Assembly (NCBI RefSeq): GCF_025562715.2
Contig: NZ_JAPFCC010000001.1
Span: forward strand, 1,506,501 to 1,570,500
DNA: 64,000 nucleotides
Reading direction: 5' to 3'
DNA from: Endozoicomonas gorgoniicola
GTDB taxonomy: Bacteria > Pseudomonadota > Gammaproteobacteria > Pseudomonadales > Endozoicomonadaceae
The notes below the pieces were generated by a model. That model saw only the letters and a program-made list of their open reading frames with translations, was not told the origin of the DNA and did no database searches. A program made the position numbers and the translations under genes. This document shows, in pieces, positions 26,816 through 36,509 of the stretch. How positions within the stretch are numbered: the first letter of the stretch is position 1; the number at the start of each line of letters is the position of its first letter.

Positions 26816-28606
26816 GTAACTGCTCAAAATTGACTGGCAAATCAACCTCTACAGGTCAAAGAAAGTTATCCTGATCTTTCGTATATTTCACCGTATGCAC
26901 CTGCCTGACTCACTATTCTCCAGTACAGACAATGAACAGTTGCGTTCATTCGTCAAAAACCTTCTCGACACGGTCGAGAAGCAATCTGTGCAAATTGAAA
27001 GGCAGCGCGTTCAGATCGAACAGCTGGTCGAAGAGAACGAACAGCTTCGAGCAGAAATTCGCCACCTGAAGAAGCACAAGGGCAAGCCTAAAATCAGGCC
27101 TAATGTCTCGGACAAGGGCGATGATCAGGAAGACAGCTCTTCTGCGGAAGACACTGATCAGGCTGCCGGGAAAAGTGACACTGATCGTCCGCCGAAAAGT
27201 AAACGACCACGATCACAAGAAGCCGGTGAAACCGCTGCACCACCAATGACTGTTGACCGAGAGGAAATCTGTTCAATCGCTGCTCCCGGTGAGAACTGGC
27301 GCTTCAAGTGCTATATCGACTTTTTCCATACTGAGCTGGACTTGCGTTTTGTCACTACTCGCTACAGGCGTGAGTATTACACAACTCCGGAAGGCGGGGT
27401 GTCAGCCCCGCTACCTGATCATGTGAAAGACCGTTTTGGCGACAACCTGAAAGCCCATCTGCTGGATTTTTATCATTCATGCAGTACGACACAGCCACTA
27501 CTGCTATCTTGGCTGCACGACCATGGATGCTCAATATCAGAAGGTTCCCTGAGCAACATCCTGACGAAAGGCCATGATATTTTCCACCAGGAAAAAGAAG
27601 AATTGCTGGAAGCAGGGCTGACTTGCTCTGATTATCTCCAGGCCGACGACACAGGTGCTCGCCACCAAGGAAAAAACGGCTACTGCCTGTTTATCGGCAA
27701 CCCTTATTTTTCCTACTTCCATAGCAGCGACAGTAAGAGCAGGATTAATTTCCTGGGCTGTCTGCAAGGGCAGCAGCGGCTTTATCTTCTCAACGACGTT
27801 GCCATTGACTACATGGAGAATCAGGTTGATGTGTCGAAGAAGTGGATCACTGCGCTATCCGAATGCGGCGAGAAGCGTTTCTCAACAGAAGAAGAGTGGG
27901 AGAGCTTCCTTAACAGCATTGGTTGTGCTGCCCCGCAACAAAGGCGCTGGGCGACAGAGGGTGTTTTAAAGGCCGCATTGATGCTCAATCATCGCCTTGA
28001 GAACCTGATTATCCATAGCGATGGAGCCCGGCAGTTTGATACAGCCTTTCAGCATTCGCTGTGTTGGTACCATGCGGGAAGAAACATGGACAAGCTGATA
28101 CCGGCCAATGACCTGGAACGAGCCGCCCGTGACACCGTGCAGGATCAGTACTGGTGCCTCTACGACGACATTGAGGCCTACCAGAAAAAACCAACGGACA
28201 AGGAGAAACAGAAGCTCTACCAGGAGTTTGATCGTTGGGTAACACAGCGGGTTGACTACCCTGCCTTGCAGGCTGAGTTGGGCAAACTGATGGTTGTCAG
28301 GGAAGAGCTGTTATTGGTTCTTGAGTATCCGTGGCTGCCACTGCACAACAACCTGAGCGAGAGGCAGATCAGAGAGTATGTGAAACGGCGAAAGGTTAGC
28401 GGTGGTACCCGGAGTAAACTTGGGAGGAAATGCCGCGACACCTTTGCCAGTTTGAAAAAGACCTGTAAACAACACGGGGTGTCCTTTGCCAACTATCTCA
28501 GGGACAGGCTGACTGGAACCAATCTGATTCCGCAGCTGGGGCATCTCATCCTGAAGGCATCAGGCTATCAGGAAACGGTTCTTGCCAATGGAATATGAGC
28601 AGTTAC
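26816..28606 (+). mobile_element. single-gene IS66-family insertion sequence
   Basis: 1791 bp bounded by inverted repeats beginning GTAACTGCTCA on both ends and by an 8-bp direct duplication. It carries only the large DDE transposase; no TnpA/TnpB accessory genes are present, as in the ISBst12-like subgroup. It disrupts a secreted-protein gene. Confidence 0.92.
26895..28598 (+). CDS. IS66-family transposase
   Basis: 567 residues. An N-terminal Gln/Glu-rich coiled coil (about 15-70, repeated QIERQRVQIEQL) is followed by a charged linker and then the IS66 catalytic domain. Candidate DDE residues are in QADDTGA, IIHSDGARQ and NNLSERQIREYV. The stop codon lies 8 bases inside the right inverted repeat. 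It appears complete, so the element could still be active. Confidence 0.93.
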   Translation: MHLPDSLFSSTDNEQLRSFVKNLLDTVEKQSVQIERQRVQIEQLVEENEQLRAEIRHLKKHKGKPKIRPNVSDKGDDQEDSSSAEDTDQAAGKSDTDRPPKSKRPRSQEAGETAAPPMTVDREEICSIAAPGENWRFKCYIDFFHTELDLRFVTTRYRREYYTTPEGGVSAPLPDHVKDRFGDNLKAHLLDFYHSCSTTQPLLLSWLHDHGCSISEGSLSNILTKGHDIFHQEKEELLEAGLTCSDYLQADDTGARHQGKNGYCLFIGNPYFSYFHSSDSKSRINFLGCLQGQQRLYLLNDVAIDYMENQVDVSKKWITALSECGEKRFSTEEEWESFLNSIGCAAPQQRRWATEGVLKAALMLNHRLENLIIHSDGARQFDTAFQHSLCWYHAGRNMDKLIPANDLERAARDTVQDQYWCLYDDIEAYQKKPTDKEKQKLYQEFDRWVTQRVDYPALQAELGKLMVVREELLLVLEYPWLPLHNNLSERQIREYVKRRKVSGGTRSKLGRKCRDTFASLKKTCKQHGVSFANYLRDRLTGTNLIPQLGHLILKASGYQETVLANGI

Positions 28607-29144
28607 ACATAGAGCGATCCACAGGAACTACGTCGATAGGAAGTTCACCTGTATCAACATCATCTTTTTGATGACTTAACCAGGAAAAAACAGTAAATAC
28701 CGGTTTTAACGACACAACTTTTAACGACGCAACTTTTAACGACGCAAGCCCCTCGGCCAGATTTAATAATTTATGATTCCATTGAAATAATGCTTGTAAA
28801 TACTGCTTTGCCTGTAAAACATAAATTCCTGTCATGGAACCATCAACCGAGCCTCTCAGGTGATGCCCATTAACAAGAATATCATCTGCAACTTCCTGTG
28901 AACCCGATATCAACAGTTGAAAATTATTGCCTAAATTAGAGCTTTCAACTGTATTGATAATGTCTTTTAGATTGTTCCCGGCTGGCAACGGAATAAACTC
29001 ATTTGATGGTAGAGATGACACCGAACCTGACTGTGCATAAGCTTCACTGATAAAATTTGCCGAACATAAACAGAAAAAAGCAAGCAGAGGCTTGAAAAAA
29101 GAAAATCTCATCATTAAATCCATCGACGACCGTTTTGCACACAT
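28560..29144 (-). pseudogene. N-terminal part of the secreted protein gene split by IS66
   Basis: The 5' part of the disrupted gene. It begins with a Sec signal peptide (hydrophobic PLLAFFCLCSANFI, cleavage near EAYAQ), so the ancestral product was exported. After residue 179 the frame runs into the insertion sequence and ends with 15 foreign residues. Three 15-bp tandem repeats (28704-28748) encode a repeated SLKVA-type segment. The exact start among three close methionines is uncertain. It pairs with 26053-26811. Confidence 0.75.
28704..28748. repeat. 15-bp in-frame tandem repeat, three copies
   Basis: TTTTAACGAC(G/A)CAA(C/G) repeated three times in the disrupted secreted-protein gene. Confidence 0.85.
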
Positions 29145-29257
29145 TTCTGCGTTATCAAGCCAATATAGTCACCAGTTCCTCAGTACTCAATTTTAAAGGG
29201 CTGTGAAATTTTTCTTTTAAAGCGTGATAGGATTGATTCAGATAACTGGAGACTGTC

Positions 29258-30838
29258 GTGAACGAATTCCCCGATATTACTGATGAACTGCTGATCAAGC
29301 TGGCAGGTAAAAAAGCATTCGCCCTGGGACAGGTCTGTTTTGAGCAAGGGGCTGTGGCTGCATTGAAAACCCGTGGCAAAAAGACCACAGCGACAGTACC
29401 AGCCACTTCAACTAACCAGGGCGGGCAGGTTAATCTGCACTACACCCAGAAAGGTATTGAAGGCAGTTGCGACTGTCCTGAATCTGATGGCATAGATTTT
29501 TGCGAACACTGCGTCGCGGTGGCGCTGGCACTGCGAGCCCGGCAGTCAAAGCCGACTCTCAAAAAGAGTGCAAAACCGGACGAGGTTTTAATCCACTATT
29601 TTGAACGGCAAAGCAAGGAGGACTTGCTGCAAACCCTCGTGCAGGTCATTAACGGAGACAAGGCACTTCGACAAAAGTGGCTATTGAAGGCGGATAATGC
29701 TTTGGGGCGTCTGGATAAAAATGCCCTGCGAAAACGCATAACGTCCGCCATACCGTTCAAACGCAGTATCCAGCGATACCACCGTGTCAGAAAATATTTT
29801 GCCGATATGGAAAAGGCATTGGCTACTTTGCAGGAACCTGTTCAGTTGCTGCCTGCTGAGCAACAACTGGAGCTGGTAGACTATGCTATTGAGCGTCTGG
29901 ACAAGGCAACAGACACCATTGATGATTCCGGAGGTTACCGGTTTCCGACAATGGAGCTGTTGCAAGCTATTTATCGGTCGGCATTCACTAAGGTGTCATG
30001 GACAGAGCAGAAAAAAGCTGAGCATCTGGTACAGTTATTAACCATTAATGAGTACGGCTTTTACGGCTCTGTCCCTGACGACTATGTTGGGTCGATAACC
30101 CCTGAATGTCTTGATCTGTTCTATGCTGTCGTTCGTAAACAGTGGGATGCCCTGCCACAGTGGCAAGGTGGTGACTGGTGGGAAAAACGACAGTATTCAG
30201 TCCTGCAGCGTGTCCTTGAACAAACGCTGGAACACAACAATGACATTGCTGGTCTGATTGAGCTGCGCCAGAAAGTCGCTGAAACCCCTTCGGATAACAT
30301 CAAACTGGCTGAACTGAACCTGCAATTGCAGGATTATGTCCAGGCTCAGGCGTGGCTCGATAAAGTTCAGGGAAGCCCTCTGGCGGACAGCGCCAGGGCT
30401 CAGAAAATACAGCAGGAAATATTGATTGGTACTGGCTAGCCGGAGTTAGCGCTGGAACAGCAGTGGTGTGCTTTCAGAACCCACCAGGGTCTGAAGGAGT
30501 ATCAGACCCTGAAAGCAATGGCTGTACGGTCTGGTGACCAGAGAAACTGGTATCAAAAGGCTGAAGCCTTGCTTGAGCAAAAAATATCAGCCCTGAATGA
30601 CGGGTATTTTGACCGCTATCAGAAGCAGGATTTGATTAGCCTGCTGGGCTGGATTTATCTGGAAGAAGAGGACTCTGAAAAATTATGGAACCTGATTAAA
30701 CAGACTTCCAGTGATTTGGGTATTGATCCGAATTTGCTTCACGTTGCTGGCAGACGCTCAGTGGATTCTCCGCAGAAAGTCCTGTTGTGCTATCGTCGTA
30801 TAGTCCATTCTAAAGACTGTAACCATAAGACCAGATGA
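29258..30838 (+). pseudogene. SWIM zinc-finger protein gene with an internal amber codon
   Basis: A GTG start with GGAG upstream opens a 393-codon frame that ends in TAG at 30437-30439. The same frame then continues for another 133 codons with protein-like sequence (ALEQQWCAFRTH, YQTLKAMA), so the ancestral gene was about 527 codons or longer. The N-terminal SWIM motif is CxC-x8-CxH (C71, C73, C82, H84), a zinc finger seen in proteins acting with DNA or SNF2 helicases. The C-terminus looks abruptly altered too. A separate SNF2 helicase with its own SWIM motif lies 6 kb downstream. Readthrough is possible but decay is more likely. Confidence 0.75.
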
Positions 30839-30900
30839 CGATAATAACTATGTGCAACACTCACACAACATGAAGACAGCAACGGTAAGGGGCAATCATT

Positions 30901-31809
30901 TTGTACGACATCATCGGCGACATCCATGGCTACGGCACAGCGCTGTCAGAACTCCTGAAAAAGCTGAACTACACAGAGCAAAATGGTGTTTTCCGACATC
31001 CTGAACGAAAAGTGATTTTTGTAGGGGATTTTATTGACCGGGGCCCGGAGCATAAAAAAGCATTAACCATCTGTCGCAACATGGTAGAGCAGGGGTGTGC
31101 GCTGGCTGTGATGGGAAACCATGAGTTCAATGCCATTTGTTATGCGACACCTGATCCTGAGAAGACAGGGGTTTTTCTGAGAAATCATTCAGAGTCAAAC
31201 CGACAGGCACATCAGGCCTTTCTGGATGAATACCCACTGGGTTCAGCGGAATATAAGGATATGATTGACTGGTTCCGCACTTTGCCACTGTTTCTTGATT
31301 TAGATGCACTACGTGTAGTGCATGCCGTTTGGCACCAGCCAAGCCTGAAGGTTATACAGCCATGGATTAATGTTGATCACTGTCTGTTGACCGATGCTTA
31401 TGTTCAGGCATCAAGGCAAGGAAGTGATGTTTATAATGCGGTTGAAAATCTTCTCAAAGGCATCGAGTTCAAACTGCCGGAAGGGTATAGCATTAAAGAC
31501 CAAAACGGAAAGGCTCGCACCGAAGTACGCCTGAAATGGTGGGACGAGCAGGCAAACCGACTGCCTGAAGCGGCAACCAATGCGGGTAATGTCGATTTAC
31601 CTGAGATGGATTTGCCCGGAAATATCTACCGCTACAAAGATTCTGTGCCGCTATTCTTTGGGCATTACTGGATGCCGGGAACCCCTGAAACACTCAGTCC
31701 TAACATAGCCTGCGTGGACAGTGAAAATGGTAGGCTGGTGGCTTATCGCTGGCAGGGAGAGAAAATACTTAACGACGATCACTTTGTGTGGGTTGATTGG
31801 GTGGTGTGA
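30901..31809 (+). CDS. calcineurin-like metallophosphoesterase
   Basis: 302 residues from a TTG with AGGGG eight bases upstream. The PPP/ApaH-type signature is complete: GDIHG near residue 6, GDFIDRGP near 42 and MGNHEFNA near 79, giving the Asp/His/Asn ligands of a two-metal centre. It resembles bacterial PrpA-like Ser/Thr phosphatases or diadenosine-tetraphosphatase relatives. The substrate is not readable from the sequence. It follows the decayed SWIM gene by about 60 bases, a pairing that may be functional or accidental. Confidence 0.9.
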   Translation: MYDIIGDIHGYGTALSELLKKLNYTEQNGVFRHPERKVIFVGDFIDRGPEHKKALTICRNMVEQGCALAVMGNHEFNAICYATPDPEKTGVFLRNHSESNRQAHQAFLDEYPLGSAEYKDMIDWFRTLPLFLDLDALRVVHAVWHQPSLKVIQPWINVDHCLLTDAYVQASRQGSDVYNAVENLLKGIEFKLPEGYSIKDQNGKARTEVRLKWWDEQANRLPEAATNAGNVDLPEMDLPGNIYRYKDSVPLFFGHYWMPGTPETLSPNIACVDSENGRLVAYRWQGEKILNDDHFVWVDWVV

Positions 31810-31944
31810 TGTCATCAGAAAAAAAAGCACTCGTAATGTCGCTCCATTCATCAGTCACATGTCAAAACACTCAAAGACAGAGATTTTGAACTGCATATGA
31901 CAATGGATAACAGCCTTTCAGAGAGCTTACTGTCTCGATCAAAC

Positions 31945-33057
31945 TCACTTTAAATAGAGTGCGATATTCAGATACATGGGCTGCTTTTTGATAAATTCCC
32001 TCATTTCAGGTGCTATTTTTTTCATACTTTTGCTGATTTGTCCCCGCATAGCTTTGATAACACCATTTTCGTTACTGCCGTCTTTGTTCATTTTGTCTAG
32101 CTCTTCGTTTAGCTTTTTTATAGCCCCGACAACAGCCCGATATAAATGGCTTGTAGCGTAGTAGTGTCCTCCATGTCCTTTCTTAAAAGGATTCCAATCA
32201 GGATCTTCGCCATCACCGCCTCCAGCGGCTCCCGTGCCATCGCCTGACTGGAATGAGGCGGATTTTTTTTTATGAAGCCTGATTTTTGGTGAAGTGTATT
32301 TTTTTTTGCCGGTGCGATATTCGCCGTTGGTCGTCTTGCCGCCTCTTTTCGGACTTTCGACTACCTTGTTAACAGGTATCGAGTTTAATTTTAAACCTGC
32401 AAGCCAGGGGGCCACGGTCTCATCGAAACTGGTAAAAGAGGGGTTCAGTACCGAATCCAGAGTAAGTCCGTCAAGGTCAGATGACTTGCAGTTCGGTATA
32501 CCGGAATCACCAGTGCGAATATTAAACCGGCGATCCGCTAGAAAACCTTCACCAACGGTGACAACGCCAGAAAGCTGGCACCCGTTGATGGTAGAGTTCA
32601 GATAGGTGTTATCTATTGAAAAATCGAACGCCAACGCATTATCAGATTTCATGATAAAAAAAGTCTGACCCTGAAAGCCCGGAGCTGCAGACACGGTGGT
32701 ATACGCTATTTCATCGGAATGATGATCAGGTTGAGGCAGGGAGTCTCCAGAATCAGCAGTTTTAATAATCAGCGGATGCCTGGCATCCATCAGGTTTACG
32801 ACTCTGTTATGCTCACTGCCCGGAAGAATATAAATAACGCACTTACCAGCTTCTTCTACAGCGAAGGCCCCACCTTTACTTCCTTCGGTGTTTGCATCAT
32901 TTACTGCCTTTCCGTATGACCTGCACAAGGCCTCACTCTCCCTGAAAGTGATATCGTAGGTAGCTGCAGAACTTTCTGCCGGGAAAATATACTGTAAAAA
33001 CAGAAGCAACCCTATTTTCTTAGTTTGTAGCTGAGTTCGTGAATATTTTCTGCTCAA
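31945..33057 (-). CDS. secreted protein similar to the IS66-split gene
   Basis: 370 residues with an N-terminal signal peptide (basic start, then LLLFLQYIFPAESSAA). A beta-rich central region (about 60-230) contains a few cysteines. It is followed by a Lys-rich segment, a Gly/Asp linker (GDGTGAAGGGDGEDPD) and a helical Lys-rich C-terminus. The order signal, beta domain, basic stretch, acidic Gly linker and helical tail parallels the split gene at 26053-29144, and short phrases match, so the two look like diverged copies. I do not recognise the family. Export is likely; the role is unknown. Confidence 0.6.
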   Translation of the reverse strand: MSRKYSRTQLQTKKIGLLLFLQYIFPAESSAATYDITFRESEALCRSYGKAVNDANTEGSKGGAFAVEEAGKCVIYILPGSEHNRVVNLMDARHPLIIKTADSGDSLPQPDHHSDEIAYTTVSAAPGFQGQTFFIMKSDNALAFDFSIDNTYLNSTINGCQLSGVVTVGEGFLADRRFNIRTGDSGIPNCKSSDLDGLTLDSVLNPSFTSFDETVAPWLAGLKLNSIPVNKVVESPKRGGKTTNGEYRTGKKKYTSPKIRLHKKKSASFQSGDGTGAAGGGDGEDPDWNPFKKGHGGHYYATSHLYRAVVGAIKKLNEELDKMNKDGSNENGVIKAMRGQISKSMKKIAPEMREFIKKQPMYLNIALYLK

Positions 33058-33092
33058 AGCGTGCCTCGTAAGTTAAAGCCGGGTTGAAATAC

Positions 33093-34286
33093 TTAACCCT
33101 TCACATTAATGATTTGCCGCAGTGTGCGCACGACTTCTACCAGGTCGCCCTGCAAGCTTATAACCTTATCGATGTTTTTGTAGGCTCCGGGAATTTCATC
33201 CAGTACCCCTTTGTCTTTGCGGCACTCAATGCCCCGGGTCTGGTCTTCAAGGTCTCGGACAGAGAAAGCTTTTTTAGCGGCAGTTCGCGACATGCTCCGT
33301 CCGGCACCGTGGGCGCAACTGCAAAATGCTTCGGGATTGCCTTTGCCACGAATGATGTAGGATTTAGCTCCCATAGATCCGGGAATAATGCCCAGTTCGC
33401 TGTTTCTGGCCCGGATAGCTCCTTTACGGGTAACCCAGACCTGCTGCCCATCGTGAAGTTCCTGCTCAACAAAGTTGTGGTGGCAGTTAATGGCCTCATC
33501 CATGATCGTAAATGGTTTCAGATGTTTACATAGAACCATCAGAATATTGTTCATCATGTGTTCACGGTTCAGCAGGGCGTAATTTTGCGCCCAGGCCACG
33601 GCCTCAACATAGTCATCAAAAAAGTCTGAGCCTTCTTTCAGGTAGCCAAGATCTCTGTCAGGCAGGTGAATCTGTTGCCGTTCCATATCCTTACGAGCCA
33701 GCTGAATAAAATATTGGCCAATCTGGTTACCAATGCCCCGGCTTCCGGAGTGCAGCATAACCCAGACGTTGTCGTGTTCATCCAGGCAGAGTTCTATAAA
33801 ATGATTGCCAGAGCCAAGGCTGCCCATCTGACGTACAAATTTATCCCGGCTGCCTCTCTGGATAATACTCGGGTGTTTTTCCAGAATCCGTTGCAAACCT
33901 CTGGCAACCAGTGAATTTCCGGATAGTTGCGCCTCTTTATGTTCTCTGCCAGCTCCAAGGGGAATCACCTTTTCAATACCGTGACGAATCGGCAGAAGGT
34001 TATCCGGCAAGTCAGTGGCTTTAAGAGTTAACTGAACCGCATTCATTCCACAGCCAATATCCACCCCGACCGCAGCGGGAATAATCGCGTCAGTGGTGGC
34101 AATAACAGAGCCAATTGTTGCCCCTTTGCCCAGATGTATGTCGGGCATCCCCGCGACATGTTTGTAGATAAAGGGCAGGCTGGCGACTTTACGCATTTGC
34201 TCAAGTGCCTGAGGGCTGACTTCATCGGTCCATATCTTGACGGGCTTCTGATTATCAGAGCCCTCTAATACAGTCATGACTGGCAT
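33093..34286 (-). CDS. rtcB: RNA-splicing ligase RtcB
   Basis: 397 residues, close to E. coli RtcB (408). RtcB joins RNA 2',3'-cyclic phosphate or 3'-phosphate ends to 5'-OH ends through a guanylylated histidine. Signatures include VGVDIGCGMNAV (metal-binding Asp/Cys), GSLGSGNHFIE, LHSGSRGIGNQIG and FCSCAHGAGRSMSR, with the active-site His at about residue 326. A GGAG site lies seven bases before the ATG. No rtcA, rtcR or archease gene adjoins it, unlike the enterobacterial operon. Confidence 0.94.
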   Translation of the reverse strand: MPVMTVLEGSDNQKPVKIWTDEVSPQALEQMRKVASLPFIYKHVAGMPDIHLGKGATIGSVIATTDAIIPAAVGVDIGCGMNAVQLTLKATDLPDNLLPIRHGIEKVIPLGAGREHKEAQLSGNSLVARGLQRILEKHPSIIQRGSRDKFVRQMGSLGSGNHFIELCLDEHDNVWVMLHSGSRGIGNQIGQYFIQLARKDMERQQIHLPDRDLGYLKEGSDFFDDYVEAVAWAQNYALLNREHMMNNILMVLCKHLKPFTIMDEAINCHHNFVEQELHDGQQVWVTRKGAIRARNSELGIIPGSMGAKSYIIRGKGNPEAFCSCAHGAGRSMSRTAAKKAFSVRDLEDQTRGIECRKDKGVLDEIPGAYKNIDKVISLQGDLVEVVRTLRQIINVKG

Positions 34287-34517
34287 AATGTTGCTCCGCT
34301 CTGATCATTAAGATAGCCCACGTTTTTGCTCGCAGAACGAAAAGTACGCTGAAAAAACGGATCAAACTGGTCAAGCCCTATAAGTTCAAATTCTACTGCA
34401 CAATTAGATTTGAGGCTTGATTTGGTGAGAATAAGTACATCAAAGAAATAAGCGGTGAACTTTTATTGTATTTCAAGCTCTAAACACCACACTTACTATG
34501 GAATGTTGTAAAATATT

Positions 34518-35141
34518 ATGGATATCGGAAAAATAACGTCTCCCTCTCCATTCGTTAGCCACACCCCTGAACAATCATCTTCTGATGCTGTGGCTTGCAC
34601 ATCATCTACCATTACTGCTCAAGATCAAGCATCCCATGAAATGCCAGAACATAAGAAAACTGGGGAACGAAGAGCCGTAACCGTAAGACCTGAAACGATC
34701 CATCTCAGACATTATTCTTTTGCTAAAGGGCTAACGCAGACGGATCCCTCATATAGTGGAACAGGTATTACAGGAGAAGAGAGATTCAGGCGCAGTGGCT
34801 ATAAAGAAATATGGCTGGATCGAACATATTTTGGAACCGAAAACTATAAAAAAGAGCCCTTACTACCTGGCAATGAATACCATGCGGAAGTAGAACGAAG
34901 CAAGCTTTATAATATGGATGAAGATCCGGATGGCATTGTCGCTCAAACAGAAAGAGATGTTCGTGAGGGCAGAACTGAATACGGCTGCCTTGATCGAAAT
35001 GCAAAAGTAACCTTGATTGAAAAGCGGGTCAAAGATGCTGGCTATCAAGGCTGCCTCGTGCCTTCCCAAAACGCTGCTTTTATCTTTTACAAGGTCGATG
35101 TTACGCCGGTTAACGAAAAGCGAATCCACCCTTTCCACTAA
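34518..35141 (+). CDS. hypothetical effector-like protein, 207 aa
   Basis: A Ser/Thr-rich, probably disordered N-terminus (1-60) precedes a compact domain. Its spaced motifs are HLRHYSF, DPSYSGTGITGEERFRR, RTYFG, LYNMDEDPDGI and DAGYQGCLVP. From memory this order recalls a domain found in phage MuF-like and large polyvalent proteins, but I cannot name the activity. There is no signal peptide, which would suit type III or IV secretion. It is followed 54 bases later by another unknown gene with a similar N-terminal style and is probably co-transcribed with it. Confidence 0.6.
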   Translation: MDIGKITSPSPFVSHTPEQSSSDAVACTSSTITAQDQASHEMPEHKKTGERRAVTVRPETIHLRHYSFAKGLTQTDPSYSGTGITGEERFRRSGYKEIWLDRTYFGTENYKKEPLLPGNEYHAEVERSKLYNMDEDPDGIVAQTERDVREGRTEYGCLDRNAKVTLIEKRVKDAGYQGCLVPSQNAAFIFYKVDVTPVNEKRIHPFH

Positions 35142-35150
35142 CAAAAGCAA

Positions 35151-35178
35151 AGCAGGGATCAAAAAGCAGGGATCAAAA
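35151..35178. repeat. 14-bp direct duplication
   Basis: AGCAGGGATCAAAA occurs twice in tandem in the gap between the two effector-like genes. Confidence 0.8.
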
Positions 35179-35195
35179 ATACAGGAGTAATAAAA

Positions 35196-36509
35196 ATGCA
35201 AGGAATTTCTAATACATACAATCCCGCCCTGTTACCCCAAAAACAAGAAGTCGGGAAGAATAACCCTTTCGAAACAATAAATGTTGAACCCCATATCCAT
35301 GGAGCCGGATCCGGAGACACTGTCACCGAAACTCCCATTAATCTTCGGGTAAGCGAACGACTGCATGATGACAGGGAAAAGCGAATTAACCAGTGTGTAA
35401 CCGCTCTAAAGGAAGCCTTTCCATTGCCGGAGGTAAAATCTCAGGACGAAGTCCTGCCCAGGTTAGAAGAAACACACTACTGGTACAGCAATGACTACAA
35501 TCTAATCCCCGACGATTGCGTACCCGATTATAATTTAATGCTACAAGCCATGAAAGAGAAACCGGAGGCTGTATCAGAAAACCCAAGAGTAGCCCTGTTA
35601 GTCGGCGAAAGCTCTCTACTCAGCAGCCTTCCGGAGTTAAGCCAGCGCTGCGATATCGTGCTGCTGACAGATTATGACCACCTTCTGTTGCATTCCCAGC
35701 TTGAAAGACTGAAATTCATCATGAACTGCAAGTCTGTTTCGGATGAAGACTCTTTTTTTGAAGAACTTCACAGCAATATTGCTAATAAGCTGGGAGTCAA
35801 AAAAAGCGAACTTGACAGAGATGGCGACTATTACAAAACCAGACAGGGTGAGTCTTGGGCATTTTCATCCGATGAAAGACTGGCTGAGATGAAAGACGCG
35901 GTCAACAAGCTGCAGTTTGTTCCGGTTTGCCTTAATCTTTTTTGTAAAGAATCCTTAAAAAAGCTGGGGGCAGTGTTGCAGGAGAGTGGGGCGCAGGTAA
36001 AAACCGTGAACCTGACCAATATATTTGATTATTACCGAGATTACGTCATGCGACAGGATGACCTGGATATCGGGCATAGTAAACCCAGTCAATTGTTAGG
36101 AGAGCTGGCCGTTCACCCTGAGGCTTTAGTTCACAGTTCAAGAATATTGATTGGAAACCCTGAATCAAAAATCGAAACACCTGAAAAACACTGGAACTTT
36201 TTAGACAAGAGATTTTGCTATGAAGTTCATCGTAAACTCAGGCTCGACGAGGATAGTTCGTTGTCCGAAAGGCTGATGGGCGCGTTACAACCCTCTATTT
36301 ACAGAAGTAGTCGTATATTTGACTACTACCCTTCTTTGAAAATGCTTATAGCCACTTGTGATCTTTCTGATTTTGATGATTTGGTGGCTAATCAGGAAAA
36401 GATTTTCTTTTGTATTGAAGAATGCTGTTCAGATGAAACCATCAAAGTACAGATGAAAGAATATCTCAAAATGGCTATTGATCGCCGGTTAAATGGTACC
36501 CAAAAATAA
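35196..36509 (+). CDS. hypothetical effector-like protein, 437 aa
   Basis: A good AGGAG site precedes the ATG. The first 55 residues look disordered. Residues about 125-160 read like a Rossmann-type strand-loop-strand (RVALLVGESSLLSSLPEL then CDIVLLTDYD), and residues about 270-285 read VKTVNLTNIFDYYRDY. This could be a SAM-binding-like or other nucleotide-binding fold, but I would not assign a reaction. There is no signal peptide or membrane segment. Its position 54 bases behind the 207-aa gene suggests an operon of two secreted or host-interaction proteins. Confidence 0.6.
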   Translation: MQGISNTYNPALLPQKQEVGKNNPFETINVEPHIHGAGSGDTVTETPINLRVSERLHDDREKRINQCVTALKEAFPLPEVKSQDEVLPRLEETHYWYSNDYNLIPDDCVPDYNLMLQAMKEKPEAVSENPRVALLVGESSLLSSLPELSQRCDIVLLTDYDHLLLHSQLERLKFIMNCKSVSDEDSFFEELHSNIANKLGVKKSELDRDGDYYKTRQGESWAFSSDERLAEMKDAVNKLQFVPVCLNLFCKESLKKLGAVLQESGAQVKTVNLTNIFDYYRDYVMRQDDLDIGHSKPSQLLGELAVHPEALVHSSRILIGNPESKIETPEKHWNFLDKRFCYEVHRKLRLDEDSSLSERLMGALQPSIYRSSRIFDYYPSLKMLIATCDLSDFDDLVANQEKIFFCIEECCSDETIKVQMKEYLKMAIDRRLNGTQK

